Assembly: GCA_930367215.1 (NCBI GenBank)
Contig: OV884056.1
Location: 231,189,127-231,253,126 of the forward strand
From: Pollenia angustigena
Taxonomy: Eukaryota; Arthropoda; Insecta; Diptera; Polleniidae
DNA: 64,000 nucleotides
Direction of reading: 5' to 3'
Position 1 is the first letter of the stretch. Every line of letters starts with the position of its first letter. This document shows, piece after piece, positions 32,467 through 41,951 of this stretch. The notes under the pieces are model-generated. The model saw nothing but the letters and a program-made list of their open reading frames with translations, did no database searches and was not told where the DNA came from. Position numbers and translations under genes: made by a program.

Positions 32467-33124
32467 TGAGCATGTAGTGCTGTAAATAAATTAAAAAATA
32501 ATATACGAAGACTAATTTGTTTATTTTAAATTAAGTTCAAATGTATTTATTCGTTTGCGTTGGGTAGGTAAGCTGTGCAAATAATGAAAATCAAAAAATC
32601 GTGAAATAGAGGAATTTCGGTCGTTTACCAAAAAAATAATAAGTCGGCCATTTGTCATCAGATTTTGTTAAGTAAGGGCTTATTTTCTTTGGAAAAGTGT
32701 CAGCTATACGTAAAAAAATTAAAATCGCTGTTAACATCGCGTTTTATATTTTATATGAATTTTTATATGAATTTTTCAGCCACATTTTTACTAAAAAAAC
32801 CCAGTTTTTTAACCTTTTTAAGCCGCCAACATCAAAACTACTAACCCGATTTGAAAATTTTCTGAAAATAAGTTGTAGACGGCTCAATTGTCTTTAATTT
32901 GAGTAGTAGTAGGATAAAATAGGTCAAAGAAGACTAAAGATATGCTCAAAATAGTAAGTGTACCTCCAAAAATTAAAAAAAAAAAATTAAAAAATTTGTA
33001 TCTCGCAAACCAATCGACAGAAAAATTTTTAAAATTCATTTTCGTGTTCAGTAGGTCCAAATCCATGAGAAAAAGTATGCTAGAAACAAATAACAGACAA
33101 AAGTTTGTTATTTGTGACCTAGTG
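32467..33124 (-). repeat. Right long terminal inverted repeat
   Basis: Inverted partner of 29884-30531. Since the gene reads leftward, the transposase promoter should lie in or just inside this arm (32369-32470). Confidence 0.85.
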
Positions 33125-33314
33125 TAATAAAAAAATTAAGATTAATTTCAATACCAAAGTTAAACGATTACTTTTGACCGATACCGAGTATTTTTTTACC
33201 GATACTACTTGGTACTCGGTTGCTAAGTATCGATTACAAAAATACTTGGTACTTATATAAAAGTATCGAATATGTACTTGTATTTACTCGTATTGTTTCA
33301 CCCCTATTCATGCA

Positions 33315-33678
33315 TTGTCAGCTCATTATTAGTTTGGCACATATGCCAAAGAGTTTGATATTTACAACACTGCTTCCGGCATAAGTTTTGTTGCTGTGTA
33401 ATGAGCAACTTGTTGTGGAGATGAAAGTTTCTATATTGAAAATCTAATAAAAAGTCAACATTGAGGATTTTTTTGTTTTATTTGGTTTTATTTTACACAA
33501 ACAATTCTATTTTTATAAATTTTAGAAATATTTACTATTTATTAACACGTGTTAATTTATCTACATTTTTAAAATTGTTTCAACAAAATGAAGAATGGAA
33601 CCACCTAACGGACAATCATAGGCTATATAAGGTTTCACTAAAGTGCTTACAAAACGAAGCCATTTTTACGTGAGTTCG
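33315..33678. other. No gene seen
   Basis: Spacer between two hAT elements. The 70-codon ORF at 33461-33673 is AT-rich and unrecognised. Confidence 0.55.
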
Positions 33679-33686
33679 CTGTTCAC

Positions 33687-34414
33687 TAGGGTATTCAAAT
33701 AATTGAGGAAAAAAGGAAAAGATTTAAATAAAAAACAGCATCAAAATTAAAACGAATCTTCTTAAATAATCTTTTAAAAAGCGTTTACAATTTAAGTGTT
33801 TATGTTTCAAACGATTTCTTTCTTTTGTTGTGATGAAACTTGATTTAGAAAAGAGACTTTTACTTATTTTTGACGTTGGAGAGAATGAAAGTAAAGCGCT
33901 AAAAATCATATCCAATTTCCCTGTTCTTTTTATTGTCTTTTCAAAAATTAGTAGTCTTCCATTATACCACTTGAATCTCTTTTTGATTTGTTAACAATTT
34001 TAATACTTTTAATAGTCCTGTTAAGGGCTGGTAGAAGGTTGTTTTCAATCGTCTCAAAAAAATCATCTTCATCTGAATCATTGTGGTAAAAGTCTAAACT
34101 AAGCATTCTTCAAAATTCTCCAAAATTCTTTGCTTTTATTCTTTCTTTGTACTAACTATATTTATTAAAACATTGTTACTCGAAGGACATGTTCCTGAGG
34201 TAAGAAACAACAAAAGGGTGTTTAAAATAATGTACCGGCTTGTTTTTTACATGAAAGAACAAAACTAATACTGAAAAAACAAATTTTCAATTAATCGACT
34301 TAAATAATTCGAATTATTTGTTAATCGAAAATAAGCAATTTTTAATTATTCGAACAGTTAATCGCCCAAAATTAATCGATTAATCGAACAATGGTTAATC
34401 GTTTGAATACCCTA
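33687..34414 (-). mobile_element. Short hAT element (8-bp duplication)
   Basis: The ends TAGGGTATTCAAATAATTG and inverted TAGGGTATTCAAACGATTAA are flanked by CTGTTCAC on both sides (33679-33686, 34415-34422). ATTAATCGAT-like repeats crowd the right end. At 728 bp it keeps only a piece of transposase gene on the minus strand. Confidence 0.85.
33724..33915 (-). pseudogene. hAT transposase dimerisation-domain remnant
   Basis: Minus-strand LFSKSSFITTKERNRLKHKH resembles the C-terminal hATC block (ERLFS...LSPKRNRL type) that mediates transposase dimerisation. It is followed by NCKRFLKDY before a stop. The rest of the transposase is missing, and the element bounds it on both sides. Confidence 0.6.
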
Positions 34415-34422
34415 CTGTTCAC

Positions 34423-34744
34423 CCTCCGTTCCGCCTTCGGTATATATTTCCGCTCGACCGTCTCCTGACCGAATGCGGAAGTGATTTTCGCGTTTGCTAC
34501 TTTTTATCGGCTAAATAGCTGAACCAATTTGATTGAAATTGGAAATGTAGGCTTTTTAACATATTTTAACATAGGGAGAATTCCTGACTCTCCGAAAATA
34601 TATAACCATTTTTTATAAAATTTAAATCATAGATTGATAAGCGTAAATTAAACACACAGGGTTTTTTTGTTTCAAAGCTAGTAATATGAAGATAGGCAAG
34701 ATCCTTCGAAAAAATATGTATACTGATTTTAAATTTAACTTTTA
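34423..34744. other. No gene seen
   Basis: Spacer between the short hAT and the mariner-like element. Nothing recognised. Confidence 0.55.
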
Positions 34745-34746
34745 TA

Positions 34747-36050
34747 CAGGGTGTTTTTTTTACAGGTTTGTTTTTCGAATAGAGATAAAACTGGCATTTT
34801 GTGGTCAAATCTGGCAACTCTAATGTCATTTATGTTCAGTTTGGTTTGCCATTTCATCATGAACAGGTTGACAAAAGAACAACGCTTGCAAATCGTGCAA
34901 ATTTATTTCGAAAAAAACGGTTCAGTTCGCGAAGTTTACCGCAAGCTCCGTCCATTTTATGGACGACATAATCGTCCATCAGAGCAATTAATTCGGTTAA
35001 CCATGGATCGTTTTCGCACTACGTTTACTCTATGTGATAATACGCATCCGCAGAGACGTCGAACAGTGCGCACCGAAGAAACAATTGCCGCTGTAGCGCA
35101 AAGTGTTGAAGAGGACCCGAATGAATCGATTCGCCACCGTGCACAGCAATTGGAGCTTTGTCCATCAACTTTATGGAAGATTTTGCGCAAAGGTCTTGGC
35201 TTGCGACCTTACAAGATCCAGCTTGTGCAAGAATTAAAGCTGCGAGACCATGCAATGCGTCGTGATTTTGGTGTATTGGCCGAAAATGAGATTGATCTCG
35301 ATGCTGATTTTCATCGCAAAATTTTGTTCAGTGATGAGGCTCATTTTTGGTTGAATGGCTACGTCAACAAGCAAAATTGCCGCATTTGGAGTGAAGAGAA
35401 TCCACATAAGACCCTTGAGACGCCATTACATCCACAAAAACTGACTGTTTGGTGTGCTCTATGGGCTGGTGGAGTCATTGGGCCATACTTCTTCCGAAAT
35501 AATGCTGGAGAGGCAGTTACCGTTAATGGAGACCGGTATAGAGCCATGATAACCGACTATTTTGTTCCCGAATCGGATGGCATGAATGTGGATGAGTTGT
35601 GGTTCCAACAAGACGGCGCTACATGCCACACAGCGCACGCCACAATCGATTTATTGAAGGAAACATTCGATGAGCGCATAATTTCGCGGAATGGACCTGT
35701 CAATTGGCCACCAACATCGTGTGATTTGACACCATTGGATTATTTTCTTTGGGGATATGTGAAGTCGCTCGTCTACGCCAACACCCCAGAAACGTTAGGG
35801 GAATTGGAAGCCAACATTCGTGGCGTTATTGCCGACATACGGCCCCATATGCTCGAAAAAGTGGTTGAAAATTGGACCTGTAGAATTGGCTTTATTCGAG
35901 GCAGCCGCGGCGGCCACATGCCTGAAATCATATTTAAACATTAATGGCATAAAATTATCCTTCCAATAAAGCCAAATTGATGGTCATTAAAACGATTTTC
36001 TTGTGTTTTATTTCAATTCGAAGTTCTATACCACTGAAAAAAACACCCGA
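34747..36050 (+). mobile_element. Intact mariner-like transposon
   Basis: The ends CAGGGTGTTTTTTTTACAGG and inverted TCGGGTGTTTTTTTCAGTGG are flanked by TA (34745-34746, 36051-36052). The 1304-bp element contains one full-length transposase frame, so it may be active or recently so. It is the same family as the deleted copy at 27723-28661. Confidence 0.9.
34859..35944 (+). CDS. Mariner-like transposase, 361 aa, D-D-D
   Basis: This cut-and-paste transposase would bind the element ends and excise and insert the transposon at TA. Residues 1-50 form the first helix-turn-helix (RLTKEQRLQIVQIYFEKNGS). A second predicted DNA-binding helix pair is around 70-125. Catalytic Asps are D159 in LFSDEAHFW, D252 in WFQQDGATCH and D289 in TSCDLTPLDYF, with 92 and 36 residues between them. 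Classic mariners have 34 between the last two, so this is a DD36D-type variant in a Tc1/mariner framework. The frame is complete. I start at the ATG at 34859 because it matches the deleted paralogue; an in-frame ATG lies upstream within the inverted repeat. Confidence 0.92.
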   Translation: MNRLTKEQRLQIVQIYFEKNGSVREVYRKLRPFYGRHNRPSEQLIRLTMDRFRTTFTLCDNTHPQRRRTVRTEETIAAVAQSVEEDPNESIRHRAQQLELCPSTLWKILRKGLGLRPYKIQLVQELKLRDHAMRRDFGVLAENEIDLDADFHRKILFSDEAHFWLNGYVNKQNCRIWSEENPHKTLETPLHPQKLTVWCALWAGGVIGPYFFRNNAGEAVTVNGDRYRAMITDYFVPESDGMNVDELWFQQDGATCHTAHATIDLLKETFDERIISRNGPVNWPPTSCDLTPLDYFLWGYVKSLVYANTPETLGELEANIRGVIADIRPHMLEKVVENWTCRIGFIRGSRGGHMPEIIFKH

Positions 36051-36070
36051 TAGTTAGTCAAAAATAAACT

Positions 36071-36437
36071 CTGGGCGGGCAGCGCCGCCACAGAGATGTT
36101 CACCCTTATCGTGGTTGGCGAATTTAAAACACGCCCGCGAATGTTTGGTAATAGATAAAAGTCAACGTGAACTTTTTTCCTTTAATCTATTACCAAACAG
36201 TCGTAGGCGTATTTTAAATTCGCCAACCACGATAACGGTGAATGGGTTTTTTCTCTCTTTACTCCGAAAGCTGCCCTTTTTGAATTTTTGTTTTGATCAC
36301 GCAATTTGTGCTGATTGTAACGTCCTCCTTTTACACATTGCCACTTCACTACCAAAAAAAAACATTTTCTTTTTCTTTCTTTGAAAGCTGCCCTCGCAAA
36401 TCATCTCTGTATGCTCTGTGGCGCCGCGGGCACAGTT
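36071..36437. repeat. Inverted repeat with nested 140-bp hairpin
   Basis: Outer arms: GGCGGGCAGCGCCGCCACAG near 36074 and an inverted relative at 36402-36437. Inner hairpin 36101-36240: CACCCTTATCGTGGTTGGCG pairs with the inverse of CACCGTTATCGTGGTTGGCG. A second matched block TGTTTGGTAATAGAT surrounds a ~15-base loop. The inner unit looks like a palindromic MITE inserted in another element. No gene. Confidence 0.6.
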
Positions 36438-36439
36438 TG

Positions 36440-36744
36440 TTATTTTATAAAACAATTTTTTACAAATTTAGTTTTTGTTGTCATTTAATTTTGCTTTTGC
36501 CCATGGTCCAATTATTAGGTCTATGCAGAAATTCAACAATAGAAAAAACAACACGGATTTTATTCGCGAAACAGGTTTTCGATTCAGAAAGAGGGTATTC
36601 AAAATAGATGTACCTCATATCTAACCCAATTTTTTTCCTAAAGTGTCGGTAAATCAAAGTTGTTATTGTTTTTTAAAAATTTTAAGCAATAATTAGACCG
36701 AGAAGCATTTACGTCAAAACACGTACACCCTTTAAAATAGAAAT
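36440..36744. other. No gene seen
   Basis: AT-rich spacer between the inverted repeat and the old 153-bp repeat copies. Confidence 0.5.
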
Positions 36745-37460
36745 CTTATGCCTTTCTAGTATTATGAAACTGTAACAGACCGAATTCGATTAAAATATTA
36801 TTCGTTAAGGTTTTCCCAGAGTAGACTTTATAAGGGGCCTATGGTAGATTATGGGCCGATCTCCATGAAATTGGACAGTGTGGTTTCTAGTCATATAAAA
36901 TTGAGGCAGACCAAAATTTATTACAATGGCATAATTCGTAACGGTTTAAGGCGCACCAAAGTGTTTTTCCAGAATGGGTTATATGGGGCCTGTGGTAAAT
37001 AACACTACGCCTTGAAAAAATTAACCTTAAAAAATAGATATTTTTTTAACTTAATTGCGGCGGCTGATCACGAATTCATTTATTTCTCACAAAAAGCGTT
37101 TTCGAGATGTTCGCGAAAATCGTGTTTTTCTGTAGTTATATTTATTTCCAAAAATCTCGATAAAGGCCTGTAACTCAGTGTATTTGTATCCGATCAACAC
37201 AGTATAAATATGTGCTGAAAGAGGAAAGATATATTTATTCAACGGCACAATTGAGATGTTTCGAAACAGCTAAAAAATATCGAAACATCTTGAGAAAAAT
37301 AAATGAGTGCTATGTTCATGCTCAGCCGCCCCGCCCCGATTTACCTTAGAAAACATCTTTTTTTTTGAGGTTATGGCAAAAAGTTTAAATTTTGTGAACC
37401 AGTGTCATGGACCGATCTTCACGAAGTTTTGTGGTATGATTTCTAGTCATATAAGACAAA
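36745..37460 (-). repeat. Old copies of the DINE-like 153-bp repeat
   Basis: Text such as GGGGCCTATGGTAGATTATG, GGCCGATCTCCATGAAAT, TTTCTAGTCATATAAAA, and later GGACCGATCTTCACGAAGTT follows the minus-strand order of the 153-bp units at 54.9-55.7 kb, with heavy divergence. The middle (~37020-37360) is less clear. Confidence 0.55.
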
Positions 37461-37953
37461 CTTGTACAAAATCTTCCCTGCAAACAAATAAAAGATATCA
37501 CCTAAGGCAATAGTTTAGCAATACCCTAAAATTGTCATCTAGAAGAAAATAAAATAATTTGTTATTTTCTTTCTGTTATAGTTTCTTTAAAAAAAAGTGG
37601 AAACACTACAGGCATTTTGTAAATATTTGAAATCAAAATCTCGTTCGATTTCAATTCCACTTCATTTCGATTTCTAGAACATGCCAGATTGACAGAAAAA
37701 AATTTTAATTATTTATAATTATACATCCATTTACGTTTTATATACATATTTAAAAAAAATATATATAAAAAGAGCGTATTCTCCACGGTAACAAATATAA
37801 CAGATATTGAAGAAGACAACAAGAGACAAGTTGCAAAATTTATGGAAGAAATTTTTACGGAAAACGATGAAAGATTTAACTGAAGTGTCGTACATGGGGA
37901 AAATAAAGACAATGATCTCTATTCTTTCTCAATTTTGGTTATTTATGTTTGTA
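37461..37953. other. No gene seen
   Basis: AT-rich spacer; small overlapping ORFs on both strands have no domain. Confidence 0.5.
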
Positions 37954-38263
37954 CAGTCAAATCCCGATAATTCGTACCCCGATAAATCGTAATTCCCGTT
38001 AGTTCGTAATAAACTGTCGGTCCCTTGAAAAAATCTCGTTAATTCGTAAAATTTCCATACATTTTGGTCCCCTCGCTAATTCGTAATTTTTTTTTTAAAT
38101 AAAATCTTCTTTACCTCTTATAAATCGTAATTGTTTGCTAACTACCACTTATAATTCGTAATAAAAACAACAAAAACATGGAAAGAATTATTTTTTGTTT
38201 ACCAATATTTCATTTTTGCGTGGTTTCAGTTTGTTACATGAATAGTTTTTATGTATAATTTTT
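37954..38263 (+). repeat. Left part of a pogo-like element
   Basis: CAGTCAAATCCCGATAATTC after a TA resembles pogo-type ends. Repeated AATTCGTAA or AAATCGTAA motifs follow, a subterminal repeat pattern. The right end was not found; the LTR retrotransposon begins at 38268 and DINE-like repeats follow it. Confidence 0.45.
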
Positions 38264-38267
38264 ATAT

Positions 38268-38707
38268 TGTTACGAAAGTTAAATTATCTAAGAATTATTT
38301 ATAGTTATAGTTATAAGTTATCTTGTAAGTTATAGTTTTATGTTACTTAAAATTGTCATGTATAATTTTCAACACAACTGTTATTTTAAAATAATTCCTA
38401 TATAAATTTCCCAGTCATTTCTAGAAATTGTTATAGAACATAATAAATAGTTTTTACGGGAAGGTTCAGGAAAAATCTAGAAATAATTATGAAATATAAA
38501 AAGGGATGACTCATGTATAATAGTTTTAGTCTGTTTTGAAAAACGGTTCTGTTCGTAACTAACAACTGTGAACAAAATAATTAATTTCAATAAAGTTTGT
38601 AAAGTTGAATAAGTGTGTGTATATATTTTTATTTGCAATTAAAAGAACTCAACTGTTTATTATAAAGGGAGTAAACCGAACGCGTTTATTAATGGAAAAA
38701 GGTAACA
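38268..38707 (+). repeat. 5' LTR
   Basis: A 440-bp TG...CA repeat that should carry promoter and poly(A) signals. Possible AATAAA motifs occur near 38441 and 38593. It is near-identical to 41510-41943. Confidence 0.9.
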
Positions 38708-38709
38708 AT

Positions 38710-38723
38710 TGGTGTCAGAAGTG
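38710..38723 (+). other. Primer-binding site (tRNA-Leu type)
   Basis: TGGTGTCAGAAGTG begins 2 bp after the LTR. It is complementary to the CCA end of an insect tRNA-Leu (TTCTGACACCA type, from general knowledge). It would prime minus-strand DNA synthesis. Confidence 0.8.
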
Positions 38724-38767
38724 AAATTGTAATAAACAAAGGATAAAAAAAAACTATACAAACAACA

Positions 38768-40219
38768 ATGAAATTCGATGAGCTAAAAGTTGAACAGCTC
38801 AAGAAGGAGTTGAGCAAGTTGGATCTACCTACTGCAGGAAATAAAGCTGAGCTGCAGAAAAGATTAATTGATGAATTCAAGCGACGCAATATTGACATCG
38901 CAACTTATGAATTTGAAGAAAAAGAAGAAATAGAAGTTGCTACCCGTGCAGTAACAAGCAACATGGATCTTGGTACAATGTTTGTTGCTATGATGGAGAA
39001 AATGAAAAAAATGTCGGCAGAAACTTCTAGAAAAATGGAGGAAATGGTAAAAGAAAACTCGGCTGAAAATTCTAGAAAAATTGAGGAAAATATGGAGAAA
39101 ATGGTAAATAAAAATTCAAGCGCCATCTTAGCCGAAATTCAAGAAAATTCTAGAGTGCCAAACGAGAAACTTCAGGCTACTAATGAAAAACTTGAGAAGC
39201 TTCAAGAGATTTCTACTGTTATAAACGAAAGAGTGGACGATATGGAAATAGAATTGTCTGATGTAAAAACACAAGTCACGGTGTTCGATGAAAAACTACA
39301 CCATCTGGAAGTTAAAGTTAATAGTCTTCAGTGCCAAGAGGGGGCTATTCGAGTTTCACCAGAATTCTCTAGTAGAATTAAAGCCCCGAGTTTGACGGTA
39401 GTTCACCATTGAATGTGTTCAAGTTCCAGTTTGAAACAGTTGCCAACAAAAATGCTTGGAACAATGAAGAAAAAGCCATAGAGCTGATTCTGGCTTTTAA
39501 AGGAACTGCAGCTGAAATTCTAGAAAGTGTACCAGTAAGTTGCAGAAACAATTATGATGACATTATGGTAGCATTGCAGCGCAAGTATGGTGGTGAACAC
39601 AGAAAGGAAATATTTAGAATGGAATTACGGGGTAGAGTACAAAAGCCAAACGAGACGCTACAGGATTTCGCATTAGAGATTGAGCGCTTGGTGCAGCTTA
39701 CTTATCCAGGTGAAAGTCATCCATTGCTAGATCATTTTAAGACCGAGGCATTTGTAAACGGTATACGGGATGCTAGCGGTATGTGCATCACAGAAGCCAT
39801 CATTTGCAGAAACGGTATCGTTTGCCCTGTCACAGGAAACCGCTAGAATAATTTCAAAACCGCATATATGCAAGGTGCGCAAGCTCGATATAACAGCAGA
39901 AGACGAAGGAGATATTTTAAAGGAAATGAGAAGCATGAAGGAGGTAGTTTTGCAGGCTTTGGGCGAGAAGCAAGGTAAAAACAAAGTAAAGTGCTATAAT
40001 TGTGGTAAGATTGGCCATATTCAGCGAAACTGCAAAGCACCCGAACAACGATCAAGATCTGCTTCGCCGCAAAGGAACAAACGAAGAGCAAGTCAACAAT
40101 CATCACGGGAGCCACCGCTAAAGCTGAGAAGAGCTAGCAGTGCAGAAGAAAATGAAGGTCTCACGATCAATTTAGTAGTGAAACGAGTAACAGAAATATT
40201 ACGACCTGTGGTTACATAA
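38768..40219 (+). pseudogene. Gag with N-terminal SAP domain, two frameshifts
   Basis: The first frame (38768-39412) opens with MKFDELKVEQLKKELSKLDL and PTAGNKAELQKRL, a clear SAP DNA/RNA-binding motif (residues ~1-40). A long charged coiled coil (~75-190) follows, with repeated NSAENSRKIEEN units. A one-base loss near 39382 shifts the frame; Gag capsid-like sequence continues at 39409-39846 (KYGGEHRKEIFRMELRGR). A second shift near 39775 leads to 39770-40219, which ends in the CCHC knuckle C-x2-C-x4-H-x4-C (CYNCGKIGHIQRNC) and an Arg/Ser-rich tail. A SAP domain in front of Gag is unusual. In the family Gag packages element RNA. Confidence 0.85.
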
Positions 40220-40236
40220 CTGGTGAAATCCGCATT

Positions 40237-40494
40237 TTGACTATCGACACTGGTGCAGGACATTCCATTATAAGAGCTGATTTGATAAAGGGAGCTGTCG
40301 AGCCGCTAAGTGGTGTAAACTTGCGAACAGCTACGGGAGAGCCTGTCATTGTCTATGGCAAAGCAAGAGTGGAAATAAGAATGGCCGATATGATAGTTTT
40401 TGATGAGTTTATTGTGGCTGAAATTATGGACGAGGTCATAATTGGAGCAGATTTTATGAATTATGAATTGGTATGGTCTAGAAATACCCCTTAA
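40237..40494 (+). pseudogene. Retroviral-type aspartic protease fragment
   Basis: TIDTGAGHSIIRADL has the D-T-G-A active-site loop. The flap-like region and the closing VIIGADFM (ILG-D type) come 60-70 residues later, the usual size of a retrotransposon protease that cuts Gag-Pol. The frame stops at 40494, where reverse transcriptase should follow but does not. Confidence 0.85.
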
Positions 40495-41498
40495 CGTTGG
40501 GAATGGAAGTGAAGCTCTTGTAAGACAGCTAGTCACTAGTGATTATAAGAAATTGTCATCCCAAGGAGACGATGAAAAACGTGGGAAAGCGGGCACATAT
40601 TCAAGACGGCCCAGTAAACATAAAAGCAAGCACTGTACAGAGTCTAACAGCAAGAAACGCATAAATGAGATTCGCTTATTACATGTGGAACCCAGCGAAG
40701 ACTGGTCAACGGCGCAGAAAAGTGACCCCATATTAGCGCAAATTATGAAGGCTAAGAAAGAAGGTGAAAAGCCGACTCATGAAGAAATTAGATTGGAGGG
40801 TCCACTAATGAAGGCGTATTGGGCGCAGTGGAGTAGTCTGCGGATGGTAAATGGCTGCCTATACCGTACATGGGAAAGTACTGATGGCAAAACAGTTAAA
40901 GACCTTATTGTAGTACCGTCTTTTAAAATATGTGGAGTTGTGAGGAAATTCCACGAAGGTACTGGTGGTGGGCATCTTAGCGTTACGAAAACCATAAAGA
41001 AGTTAAAAGCAAGCTACTATTGGGTCGGTTGCAAGCAAGCCGTGATTGATTGCGTAATTAAATGCCCACAGTGCGTTGCAGACAGCGGTCTAATTGGAGA
41101 AAGTAGAAATCCGGTCCAGCAGTACAACTTTGGTGAACCATCCATACCAGCGAATAATAATGACTCTTCCCAAGAGCAGAAAAACGAGTTAAGACGAAGG
41201 CGTGTTAATTTATCAAATAACCAGATGAAAGCCAGAAACATTGGAGTGGAAAAATTCGGAAGGCTTTAAAGAAGGCCAGTTGGTTTTACTTTTTAATCCG
41301 CAAAGGAAGAAAGGATTATCTCCCAAGCTGCAGACTCATTGGGATGGCCCATATAAAGTAATAAAGAAATTGAATGACGTGGTGTATCGGATCCAGAAAT
41401 ATAAGAGCCCAAGATCAAAAATGAAAGTGGTGCATCTAGAACGACTAGCCAATTATGGAAAAGGAGAATCTGAGCCTATTCGGGACGAACAGGCTTAA
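40463..41498 (+). pseudogene. Integrase remnant: zinc-binding and C-terminal parts only
   Basis: The frame 40463-41269 carries the integrase H2C2 zinc-binding domain: H in KFHEGTGGGHLSVTKT, then CVIKCPQCVADSG. It then passes through NPVQQYNFGEPS, which normally leads into the catalytic core. The text jumps instead to the C-terminal region (NNQMKARN). A shift near 41245 leads to 41241-41498 with QLVLLFNPQRKKG and LQTHWDGPYKVIKKL, the usual C-terminal DNA-binding module. The D-D-E core has been deleted. Confidence 0.8.
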
Positions 41499-41509
41499 GT
41501 GGAGGGCAG
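41497..41509 (+). other. Polypurine tract
   Basis: AAGTGGAGGGCAG lies directly before the 3' LTR. It is the expected plus-strand primer site. Confidence 0.65.
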
Positions 41510-41943
41510 TGTTACGAAAGTTAAATTATCTAAGAATTATTTATAGTTATAAGTTATCTTGTAAGTTATAGTTTTATGTTACTTAAAATTGTCATGTATA
41601 ATTTTCAACTCAACTGTTATTTTAAAATAATTCCTATATAAATTTCCCAGTCATTTCTAGAAATGGTTATAGAACATAATAAATAGTTTTTACGGGAAGG
41701 TTCAGGAAAAATCTAGAAATAATTATGAAATATCAAAAAGGGTGACTCATGTATAATAGTTTTAGTCTGTTTTGAAAAACGGTCCTGTTCGTAACTAACA
41801 ACTGTGAACAAAATAATTAATTTCAATAAAGTTTGTTAAGTTGAATAAGTGTGTGTATTTATTTTTATTTGCAATTAAAAGAACTCAACTGTTTATTATA
41901 AAGGGAGTAAACCGAACGCGTTTATTAAAGGAAAAACGTAACA
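41510..41943 (+). repeat. 3' LTR
   Basis: 434 bp, TG...CA, matching 38268-38707 apart from a 6-bp repeat unit and scattered substitutions. Confidence 0.9.
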
Positions 41944-41951
41944 ATATATTT

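Larger units (their letters stand above)
29884..33124 (-). mobile_element. CACTA-like element, ~650-bp inverted repeats, intact gene
   Basis: Both ends start CACTAGG and are flanked by TAA (29881-29883, 33125-33127). The arms 29884-30531 and 32467-33124 are inverted copies, near-identical over ~600 bp, and differ mainly in the outermost ~40 bp. Between them lies one two-exon gene on the minus strand. CACT-type ends with a 3-bp duplication fit the CMC (CACTA/Mirage/Chapaev) superfamily; that class is inferred. An undamaged frame and matching arms suggest recent activity. It is the youngest layer of the 26.7-33.3 kb nest. Confidence 0.8.
26750..33306. mobile_element. hAT element, outer shell of a transposon nest
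   Basis: The left end TAGGGATGAAACGATACC and inverted right end TAGGGGTGAAACAATACGAG are hAT-like. They are flanked by a perfect 8-bp duplication TTCATGCA (26742-26749, 33307-33314). Subterminal GTATCGATACTT repeats occur near both ends. Only about 1.1 kb of its own sequence remains outside the nested insertions, without a readable transposase, so it is a non-autonomous or decayed copy. Confidence 0.85.
38268..41943 (+). mobile_element. Ty3/gypsy-type LTR retrotransposon, internally deleted
   Basis: Two LTRs (38268-38707, 440 bp; 41510-41943, 434 bp) begin TGTTACGAAAG and end GTAACA. They differ by a 6-bp TAGTTA-type repeat and a few substitutions. ATAT flanks the element (38264-38267, 41944-41947). 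Order inside: primer site, gag with SAP domain, zinc knuckle, protease, integrase N-terminus, integrase C-terminus, polypurine tract. Reverse transcriptase, RNase H and the integrase core are missing, so it cannot move alone. Confidence 0.92.

Noticed and set aside
29902..33127. Small ORFs in the arms of the CACTA-like element as genes
   Set aside because: They occur identically in both inverted arms and are AT-rich chance frames.
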